A stretch of DNA of 64,000 nucleotides, taken from the NCBI GenBank assembly GCA_903944895.1, contig CAJATL010000247.1, positions 1-64,000 of the forward strand, read 5' to 3'. Both the position numbers and the translations under genes were made by a program. The DNA is from an uncultured Bacteroidota bacterium. GTDB lineage: Bacteria; Bacteroidota; Bacteroidia; Bacteroidales; 4484-276. The number at the start of each line of letters is the position of its first letter. Position 1 is the stretch's first letter. This document shows positions 1 to 10,300 of this stretch, piece by piece. The notes beneath the pieces were generated by a model. That model was given only the letters and a program-made list of their open reading frames with translations. It made no database searches and had not been told where the DNA came from.

Positions 1-1216
1 GATAAATATCAATCAGCGAACGGATGATATCACGCTCCCTGTCGGGTTGAATAAGGATCAGTAAAGGATTCACAGTACGGTAAGTATCCCAAATGGCGTA
101 ATAATCGTCGTAATATGGTTCATCAGATTTCCAGCACGGGTTTTCGCCTGTTCTGTCTGTCGGCTGTATCATGGTGTGATAAAGTGCTGTGTAAAAAATG
201 GACTTCTGTCCTTCCGTTCCTCCCTTTACAATTATTGAATTTAATGCTTTATTCCAGGTATCATTTGCTTGTTGCCTGACTTTTTCAAAATCCCATGAAG
301 GAATTTCGATGTTGATGTTTTCTCTGGCTTTTGAACAACTTATAAATGAAATGCCTGCTTTCAATTGAACAGTTTGATTGCTGGTTGTTTGGAAGGTCAG
401 ATAAGCCCCGTTACTATTTCCATGATCAACCGCTTGTTCCGATTCAGGATTTAATACGCCGTCAGTCCATGTACCAAAGGACGATGCAGATTTATCCGTT
501 TCGATGCAAAAATAGACAGTGTAAGCTCCTCCCTTGTTCCATCCGCCTCTAACTCTGGTGTATCCTTCGATACGGTTTGCCGAACAGTGGCTAATTTCAG
601 ACCCGACTAATTCCTGATTTTCGCCAAGCGATTTTAAGGAAGATAAAAAGCTGCCTGCATCAATAATAATAGAAGATTTCTCTGAAGCAGGAAAAGTATA
701 TCTGTGAAATCCAACGGAATGACTTGCTGTAAGTTCGGCTTTTACCTGGTACCGCGATAAAAATACAGAATAATATCCTGCCTTTGCTTGTTCGTCAGAA
801 CCCGGTGATGCATAGTTTGCAGGATTTAATTCACCAGTGACTGCCATTACCAGAACATTCCCGTATTTTGCACCGCCACCGGTTCCACTAACATGAGTAT
901 GGCTAAAGCCTTTGATGTCGGTTCCGGTTTTATATCCCGAATTTGTGTTTAGTTTTCCACAATCCGTACTCAGCTTCACCATTCCAAAAGGCACACACGG
1001 CCCCGGTAGGGTATTGCCATTATTGTCAACGCCGATAAATGGATTCACGTATTTTGTTAAATCAGCCAGTGGAACCTGTTGTGAAAAGGCCGGATGGGAT
1101 GCGCTTGCCATTATTACTATTACCAGCATGATCAATAATCTGCGAACCAGAAAATTTGTTTGTATCGTTAAGAATTTCCAGGTTAAATTGTAGTAAGTTT
1201 TGATAAATTCCGCCAT
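1..1216 (-). CDS. GH92 family glycosidase (alpha-mannosidase type), C-terminus cut by window edge
   Basis: The reverse strand is open from an ATG at 1216 to the left edge (405 codons). GH92 enzymes are exo-acting, calcium-dependent alpha-mannosidases, usually outside the cytoplasm. After a hydrophobic signal segment (residues about 24-46, ending AFSQ) come the family's N-terminal signatures: YVNPFIG near residue 56, VPFGMVKLS, and GFSHTHVSGTG. The barrel begins with WDTYRTVNPLL close to the edge. The later GNEPxHH and GQMSAW signatures lie outside the window. The start leaves about 23 residues before the basic RR of the signal peptide, but no later start keeps the positive charges. It is separate from the next upstream gene, whose terminator lies at 1293-1320. 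A -7-like TAATTTTG on the minus strand (1257-1250) sits 34 bp before the ATG. Two more GH92 genes lie in the window. Family is clear; the exact linkage cut is not. Confidence 0.9.
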   Translation of the reverse strand, partial: MAEFIKTYYNLTWKFLTIQTNFLVRRLLIMLVIVIMASASHPAFSQQVPLADLTKYVNPFIGVDNNGNTLPGPCVPFGMVKLSTDCGKLNTNSGYKTGTDIKGFSHTHVSGTGGGAKYGNVLVMAVTGELNPANYASPGSDEQAKAGYYSVFLSRYQVKAELTASHSVGFHRYTFPASEKSSIIIDAGSFLSSLKSLGENQELVGSEISHCSANRIEGYTRVRGGWNKGGAYTVYFCIETDKSASSFGTWTDGVLNPESEQAVDHGNSNGAYLTFQTTSNQTVQLKAGISFISCSKARENINIEIPSWDFEKVRQQANDTWNKALNSIIVKGGTEGQKSIFYTALYHTMIQPTDRTGENPCWKSDEPYYDDYYAIWDTYRTVNPLLILIQPDRERDIIRSLIDIY

Positions 1217-1249
1217 ATTATTTTGATTAGAAGTGAAATTGACATTTTT

Positions 1250-1257
1250 CAAAATTA
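1250..1257 (-). promoter_or_regulatory. candidate -7 element (TAnnTTTG) before the GH92 gene
   Basis: The minus strand reads TAATTTTG, matching the Bacteroidota -7 consensus TAnnTTTG, 34 bp before the GH92 ATG and downstream of the preceding gene's terminator. I see no convincing TTTG -33 element at the usual 19-21 bp spacing, so this is tentative. Confidence 0.3.
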
Positions 1258-1292
1258 ATGTTTTAGCCTCTGCAATAAAATAGTTAAAAATA

Positions 1293-1320
1293 AACCCCGG
1301 AGAGAAATCTCCCCGGGGTT
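1293..1320 (-). terminator. rho-independent terminator of the giant secreted-protein gene
   Basis: Read on the minus strand, AACCCC pairs with GGGGTT and GGAGA with TCTCC around a TTTC loop, with a two-base GG bulge. The stem is followed by a T-rich run (TATTTTTAACTATTTT). It begins 24 bp after the stop codon at 1344, so it should end transcription of the 3240-residue gene before the GH92 gene. Confidence 0.75.
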
Positions 1321-1343
1321 AAAATTTACTTGCATTCCCCCTT

Positions 1344-4300
1344 CTATTGAAGTATTAGTTTCCTGAAGATATTAATACCGTTCATTTCTATTTTGATGAA
1401 ATAAACTCCAGGTTGATATCCGGAAAGGTCAATCTGACAAGCATTCTTTGTAGCAATGGTTGTTGTAAATAACGATTGTCCCTGCAAACCGGTGATTGAA
1501 ATATTTGTTCCGGAATCAATTCCAGTGATGTTTACGATTCCTGTTGATGGATTCGGATAGATAGAAACCCCGCTCATTCCTGTCGCGTTGATACCTGTAG
1601 TTTTCTGTATCAGGTTGTTGATTACTGATAAACCATTTGTAACAAACAAGCCGTTGCTATTGGGTAACTGAGCATCGTAAGTAACATCCAAAACAAATTC
1701 TTCGCCTGTTGATGGGCGTATTACCTTGAAGTTAATAGCCTGACCATCGGCAAAACCATCAATTTCAACAGTTGAAATGTCATCAGCGAAAAGCGATAAA
1801 GCCATGGTATTGTTGTTAGCAATAACCATTCCTGCACATAGTCCTTTGTCGGTGAAAGCCCCGATAACATCACCGATCGCAAGTTGAGCAATTGCTTCTT
1901 CGCTAAACACAATGGCATGGCTTGAGCCTGTGTAGGTAACATCATTCCAGTTGGTGATGTTTTCGGTTCGTAATGGTTTTATAAACGAATAACTGTTGTC
2001 GGTACCACATGCCGGGAAGGTGAACGACCCTGCCTGACTTACTTTTACATAGTAGGCTTTGCCAGGAACAAGTGAATTGAGTGTATTGATTCCTCCCGCA
2101 GGATAGTAAATTCCATTACCTGCAACTTCCCATGCAATAACTAATCCGGGAATATTCAAAAGTTGAGTTGCAGGTACGTTGCATGTTGAAAGAACCGGTA
2201 TCAGGTTCCAACCAGCATTTAATGAAATAGATGAGCCTGAATTTGTACCGTTAAGTGTTAGCAGCGATTCACTGCTCATTTTCGTAAGATACCCATGCTC
2301 ATTGGAGAAGGCTCCCATAGTATTGATGTTATAGAGAGGCCAGAACAGATTCCCAAAATATTGGGAAATGATCATGTTATCTACAACCGGAGCAATAACA
2401 TCAGCAAAGGTAGCATCAGTTGAAGGGTTGATGAAAGATGACCATCCATTCCAGTCAAGCGACAGAATGATATTCTGTGAAGGATTCTGTGCCGGCATGA
2501 CATGAAGTGTTACTGGAACGGTAATAACCGGAGTTACCGGGTCGTTGGACGTGACAACGATGTTGGTAAAATAAGTTCCTTCCAAAAGTCCGTTAGCATT
2601 GAAGGTTACGGTGAGATTCATCTGACCAATTCCATTAATCGTTCCTGAGGTTGTAGCAACAGTTAACCATGGATTTCCACCATAAATTAAACTGAATACA
2701 AGTGTACCTGGGCTCAAATTGTTCACATTAAGGACATCTGATTCAGATTCACCAATGAATATTGATTTAGTAAATTGAGCCGGATTTACGGTGATAGCTG
2801 GTACGTAAGGAACCGCTGCACATAATTCATTCGATTGCGGAGTTTGAAGTCCGGTTGCAACAGCTTTAGATACAGTATAGCAATGAGATTCTCCGTTGTT
2901 TACATCTTCATCATAATAGCTCAAACCGTAAACATTGGCAATATCATTACCATCGCGGAAAACATTGAAATATGGAAAAGCATCTTCGCAGGTAAGTTCG
3001 GCAACATAGTCGTTGAAAAGACCACATGAATATCCATCGAATACCTTTACACCAGCCCACAGCCAGTATGTTCCGGCCGGAACACTAACTGTTGCAACCG
3101 CAGGTGTACAAGGTAAGGCTGAAGCAGAGGATAAAATAGTTTGGCCGGCACAGCCTGCATTACCATCAATTATGTAAACTTGCGACGGGAATTCACCGGT
3201 GACAGTCCATGAAATGGTTTTTGGTGAATCCAGGACAACCTCATACCAGTCGGTATCCCGATTTCCACCATTAGCCCATGCTTTACCGCAAATTACGTCG
3301 CCACTTACGATGGGAGTAGTTTGTGGATTGGCCGGATTATTACATCCGTCATTAATATTCTCACTGCAGGCCTCACCTTCCGGTATTGCTCCGGCCGGAC
3401 ATTCAACCTGGCAAACAGGAACGCTGTTAATAGTAATCGTAAATTGATTTATACAAGCCGTTACTGCATCAATCATCAAATAATAGGAACCAGCGTCAAC
3501 AATTGCACTCATTGTTTTATTTCCGGAACCACCTCCTGGGGTTGTGGTAATACAGTTGTTTCCAATCGGACATTCCTGCGTGAGAAGCATGCCTACCCAG
3601 GGCGTTGTAGATGAAATGGCAAAATCAACCATGGTTACTTCATTTACAACAAGTTTATAAACGATGTCTTCTCTACTGTCGTAATCACCAAGGCAAGTGT
3701 TTGAATAGTCATTACCACGCCCGCAGGTTGTGTTTACATTGGTATATGGAAGAGAACCAATAATTATAGGGTCGTCGCATCTATTTCCAACAGTGGACGA
3801 AATGGCAAATTCAATAGAAGATACTTCAGAAACAATATAGTTGTAAACGATGTCTTCATTGTTGTAATCGCCTACTTCAGAAGGTTCATTGAATTTTTCA
3901 ACAATTTGAATAGCATTGGAACCCGAATTTGTATTGGAAGTTGAAAGTTGCTCAATCACGGTTTTATCAACAGGAGCCGGAGAACCTTCTGTCCAAACCA
4001 GGTTTACACCATTGTAATCTGGTATAGCAGAAACCAATACCGGAGCTGGTAAAATGACCACTGAAGCAGGTCCTGCGGCACTTGATTCGCCTTCATTGTA
4101 AACTGCAGTAACAGTATAATTGTAAGTTCCACTCAACAGTCCGAGGTTGTCGTATTCCGTCAGCGGAGTATTGGTAAGAAGATTGCCATTTCGGTAAATA
4201 TTGAAACTGAGTAATGCTTTGGTAGAATTACGAGTTTTAGAATCAGTATCTGGTACAAGCCACTCAAGGTGAACATTATTGTATTCAAAAACATTTGCCT

Positions 4301-7300
4301 GCAAATTATATGGAGGATCAAGATACAAATCCAGTGCAAAGTTTGCTGAAACGGATCCGTTATAAGGAACGATTACCTGAACCGGAAGCTCCGGATTGTA
4401 ATCAGGATGTGATGCGATTACTGTGCATGCGCCTTCCGGAACCTCAGTTATTGAGTATTTACCATCAGAGCCTGTTGTTGCCGATAAATTTAATTCACTG
4501 GCAGTAATGGTAGCTCCTGCAACTGGTAATCCACTATAACTGTCGGTAACTAAACCGTTAATGGTACCAGTGCCTTTGGTGGTGAAACTCCAGACAGGAC
4601 CAGTAATTTGGCCAACAGAGTTTTTGGAAGTTACTTTCCAACTATGAAGTGACTTAGCAGCAAGTGTAATAGGAATCGTTGAAAGATCAACCGAATTTCC
4701 TGCAAAGAACGCTGATTCATAAACCAGTACCCCAAAAGGACTAGCACCTTTATAAACTTGTACCTTAACCTGTACTGTTCCTAAGCCGTTGGTCCATGAT
4801 AATACCGGACGAAGTGGAACCAGCGTGGCATTATTAGACGGGTCAGGATTAGAAGGAGCAACCGGGGCTCCTGTGGCGGCAACAGTTAAAGTGACCGGAA
4901 CAAGAATAGTTCCATCGGTAACCAGTTGTCCGTTGTGTGTAATCTCAATATTCTTATTATAGGTTCCTTCAAGAAGCCCGGCAGTGTTGAAATTAACATT
5001 TACAATTTGTGTTGCACCCGGATTAACAGTACCCGATGCCGGCAAAACAGAGACCCATAAAGGATTAAGATTTGGAATTGAGGCACTCCAGTCTAATGGA
5101 GCAATACCGCCAATATTGGAGATTTGCATCACGTCTACCGCGGTGCTGTTTGGAACAAGTGTTTGCGTAAAGCTTGACGGATTCACTGTAATATTTGCCC
5201 AAGCAAGATTAAAATTCTGTGTGGTGGTTACATTTGAAGCAATGGTAACTCCTGAAACGGTTTGTGAAATATAACCCGTTGCGGAAGAGGTTACATCATA
5301 GGTTCCCACTGCAACATCAGCGAGTGAATAATATCCGGCTGCATTCGTCGTAGTGCTGTAGGCGCTGAAGGTTACAGTGGCTCCGTTTATCGGAGTTGTT
5401 GTCCCGAATTTATAAACATAACCTTCAATCCATCCAAGGATTGGTTCATAAATTTTTACATTATCAAGATAAAGATTATTCCCATAAGCGCTGATAGCCT
5501 GAAACTTAATCATGTTGGTTCCGGTTGGCAGCGCCAGACTTTGTGATGCCCATTGTGCCGAGGTTGGTACAAAATCATCTTCGGCAGTTCCGCCGGTATT
5601 CAGGATGCCGCTTTCTCCACCAGGCATGGTAAGTAATAAATCGTAACTGCCTCCGCCATCGGTGGAATAATAAACATTCATTTCGTCAACTTCGCCGGTA
5701 TAGGTAGCATACGCATAATCAAACTTCAGGACAGGTGAAGTAAATGTAGAAGCATTAAAATTCAATGTCATGAGGTCGTAAGTACTACCGCTTTCCTGAT
5801 CAAAGAAATTGGCAAGCGCTGAGGCTGTTCCTGCACCATATCCGCTTGCTGCTGTCGAACGCTCCCAATTGAAGTCGCCCACCACCATTGCATTACTCCA
5901 GCAGGTTGGTGGAAAGATTAAGGTTTCAAATCCTTCGGTGAATGGGGCATTGGTTACACCACAGTCTGTGGTAAAAGTAAACGGTCCCGCCCACGAGCTG
6001 AACCTTGAACCACAGTTTGTTCTTACATAATATTGGTAGGTTGTAGCTGCCGAAAGTCCAGAAATTCCATTATTTGTGCTTGAAGCTGTTTGAATTCCCG
6101 TACCTGTGGGTATTGGCAAAGGAGAAACACCATAAACATATTCCCAGGCAGTTTCGGTGCCGCCAGGTGTCCAGCTTAAATTGGCACTGGTGGTAGTAAT
6201 GTCGGTCACTATCAAATTTATTGGTTCTGCACAGCCCACTAAAGTAAGTGATACCGGAACATTTACAACCGGATTTATTGGATCGTTGCTGCTGATATTT
6301 AAAAGCCCTTCATAAAAAGGTTCGGTAAGACCGTCCGAATCGAAAGTCACATCAATAGCAACAGTTTCTCCCGGACTTACTGAGGTTTGAGATGGAAGAA
6401 TACTGAGCCATTCCAGATTTACCGGATCGAATAAAATTCCAGCCAGGTTCCAGTTAAAATTGAAACCGAAATTATGCATCTCTACCCAAACAGCCTCATT
6501 TGCATCTCTTAGCCAGTCTCCAAAACCAGCGACAACAGGGCCATTATCAATACCGGCAGCCCACTGTCCGGTGTGTACCACTTCATAGCTTAGCCATAAA
6601 TCGCTGCCGGTAATTTCAACCCCCTCACCAAGGTCAACTGTGTTCCAGGAATATTGTTTAAGAGAACCTGAAACGACCTGTTCAAAAATCAACTGACCTG
6701 GGATTGTCGGAGTGCCTTCACTGTAAATCTTGACTTTAATACTCGTTGGTATGTAAAAAACAAAGATTTCCATTTGTTTAAGTATCATTCGGGTATAGGG
6801 TTGCATTACCGAAGCGGGGAAATAAATGGCTGCCTCAAAGGCTCCTGGCGTACCACTGCCAAGAGCCCCATAGTTTGAGCCGTCATCGTAACGGATAACT
6901 TGTTGTGTTTTTTGGTTTGGAGAAACAGATTGAGATTCGAACTTCATAGTTTGCCATTTACCAAAGCTTTGGTCAGGAATTGCTGTAGGTGGCGCTGAAT
7001 AATTTGCCTTTGTTTTCGGCAAAATAAAAGTTTTTGTGGAAGAAACAGCTGTTTCGATACTTACATCGAGCATCGAAGTACCTGTATTTGTAATATTTAA
7101 TTGCCTGGTTGTAATTTGCGGTGGTGTAGAATGAATTTCATTTATTGGTGCAAGGCTCACAGAGATTGAAGGACCCGTTCCACCAGGAATATTGGCAATT
7201 ACCGGCCCTGCAGGATCAGATTCACCTTCGGCAAAAACGGCGGAAACTTTATAGGAATAAACGCCATTAGCAAGGTCGTTGTCAAAATAGGAAGTTTCGG

Positions 7301-10300
7301 TTCCGCCAACGGTTGTTAAAAATGTGGCATTCTTAAAAATATTATATCCGGTTACATTATCCGGCGATTTTTGCCCGCAGTCAAGCACAACAAAACTTCT
7401 CGACAACTGATTAGAAGCATTTGCTTCTGGTAACAATTCCTCAGCCAAAGGCAGCGCAGAAGTTTTTCCGTCAAAGGAGGCTTCTATTCCTGCCTGGATA
7501 TTCCAGTTATAATTATAGCCGATATCTTTCAGATCAATCCATGTTACTCCGTCAATTCTGATCATATCGCCATATCCTGGTTGTGCAGGACCAGCATCGC
7601 AACCGGCAGGAAAAACGCCTGCAGGTTGGTCGGTAATGGTGTATCCAACCCACAAATCGTTAGTTGCATTAATTACCACAGGATTGGTGAGGATAATCGT
7701 ATTCCATTGGTTTTGAGTAAGATTATTTAATGTTTGTGTGACTAAAACTGTTGAACCAGCTGCACCGCTCCATACTTTTAGTGTAAAGTTAGTTGAGGCA
7801 TTACCTCTGGGAAATATTTTTACATGCGTGAGCGATTGTCCGGCAAATCCGGCAAGTTGAGCAGGCTTCCAGCGGGCGGCAACAGAAAAAGTACCTCCTT
7901 CTGTAAGGCCTATTCCGTCAAAATTATTGCCACTGTCCCAATGAAGATATTCGCCGGGGAATCCTGCCGGAGTCTCCCAGGTTAATTGAACATCATTATT
8001 ATTTAGAACTCCGGCTTCAAGGTTCAAAGGAGGATTCAGCGCCGGATTAGCGATGTAATTTACCGTTACTGTGGCATTGTCTGAAAGGCTGTTGCTGTTT
8101 TCGGTTAAAGTATAGGTTATTATTGAAGGGTCGATCCTTGAACCTGGTAAAGGATCAAAAGTTAAATTACCTGCCTGATAATTCCAAAATCCTTCACCTG
8201 GTACAAATAATTCGGCCTGGTTTCCGGTAGTGGCCTGGTCAATATCAACTGTTACCAGGGTAGGGGTCGGAACATTACCATCCGACAGTTTGTCGTTGAC
8301 TAAAATTGGAACCACAGCATTTGCGCCAAAGAAATTACCCGTGCTTACATCATTGTTTGCAATCGGCGCAGCTACTGAATAGGAAACCGTTACAGATGCG
8401 ATATCGGAAAGTCCCGAAGCGGTTTCCTTCAAAGTGTAATTTAAAACCGGAGGATTTAAAATGAATCCTGCCTGCGGATCAAAGGTAAGTTCTCCCGTTG
8501 CTGGATTGTATGTCCAGACTCCAATTCCAAAGATTGTACGACTTGTTTGAATTCCAACAACTGCCGGGTTAATATCAACGATTACACTTGCCGGAGTTGC
8601 CGTGCTTCCATCAGATAATTTATCGTTTGAAAGAATAGTAATAACAGCATTCATGCCGGGGGCATTTCCATCGCTTACATCGTCGTTTGCAATTGGTGGA
8701 ACTTTGGTATAGCCCACACTAACAACTGCTAAATCTGAATATCCGGTGGAATTATCAATCAATTGATATTGGATAATTGTTGGGTTGCCACCAAAGCCGG
8801 TTTGGGGGTCAAAAGTCAAAACGCCGTTTCCGGCATTATATGCCCATATGCCTTGGCCGGCAACTGAGAGAGATGCTTGTACTCCCGAAGTTACAAGATC
8901 AAGATCAACGCTTACCTCTGCTGCTGTTGCAGGGCTTCCGTTTGATAAAAGGTCGTTGCTGAGAATATTGGCCACTGCATTTGTTCCAACTGTGTTGGAC
9001 GATGAATTATCGCTATTGGCCGTAGGTGCCTGAATGGCAAGTCCATTGTATGATGCAAATTCTGAAGAATAGTTCCCATCAATCTGTAAAGCAGCTACCT
9101 GGTCATTAAATGGGACAGGTGATGTAAAAGTCCATGCTCCACTACCGTTGGCAGAAGCAAATCCCAAATATTGATATCCCTGGGCTGGTTTTGACGGATT
9201 CCAGTGATACACTTCAACCCTTGCATTGGCTCTTGAGGTTCCTGAAACTGTATTGGGAAGCATTCCGCCGGTGATCACTGGTTTCGAAATCCCATTGTTT
9301 GAGCCATCACCGTTATTATATAGTACCCGTGAATCGGTGTTATTAAAAAATTCGTTACCAGTCCAAAGGACATTTTGTTTGTTGTCGTTGCGAACGGCTA
9401 TTTCGCAATAACCTATTTTATTCTTCAGATTAGAGTCAGTTTTACTTCCGATAGTTACGTTGTCAGCCTGAACTTCAATTCCTGTCTGCATGGCGCTGCC
9501 GATAATTGGTGAACCAAACTGGGTACAACCAATATAGTTGCCCTGGATTGTTGTACTGTTACTGGTCTGTATGCCTCTCTGTGTTCCGGAAATTCTGTTT
9601 CTGTAAAGGTTAATATCGCCGCCAACTATAACGCCGTTGGTCATAATATGAATAATATTCTCACCGGTGGTTGTTGATAGGTTTGTCAATCCATCAGAAC
9701 TTACATTGATATCATTGCCCTGGATTTTTGTTACACCGGTACAGCTACTAAGGATCTCCATAGCCTTATTCGTGCTGCCGCCAATAAGCTGGTTTCCCTG
9801 ACCGAGGGTAAAATCTCCACCAAAAGTACAGTCATCACAATCATTCAGCTTAACAGCGTGTCCGGTTATTTTGGATAAACCTGGAGTATTCAGGCTATCG
9901 GTACCCATGATATTACTTCTGATTGTCAGGATATCACAATCACTATTGACCTCAAGGTAGCAATCGCCACTCAGGTTGTACATGTTGTTTCCCGTAATGA
10001 AGGAATTATCGGAATACTCAACCTGAATGCCCTTGGCTTTCATGTTTTTAAGAACATTACCAACTACGAATGCACGATTTAAATTGTTAAAATAGATGAC
10101 CTGATCCATCTGCCAAATGCCGCCATCACCATTAATATAATTATTTCCGATGTAAGCATCATTTGAAGCCCTTCCAGTCATATAAATCACCTGCGAACCG
10201 GTACAATTCAAGATGGTGTTGTTGTAAATGGAATCCTTTTTTATTGCTGCGGTATTATTTCTTTCGATTTGAATAAATTTTGACTTGCATCCGTTTATGG

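Noticed and set aside
912-1193. Plus-strand frame over the GH92 start
   Set aside because: It is antisense to the clear GH92 N-terminus and has no recognisable content.
3199-6030. Several plus-strand frames inside the giant gene
   Set aside because: They are shadows of an uninterrupted 9.7-kb minus-strand gene.
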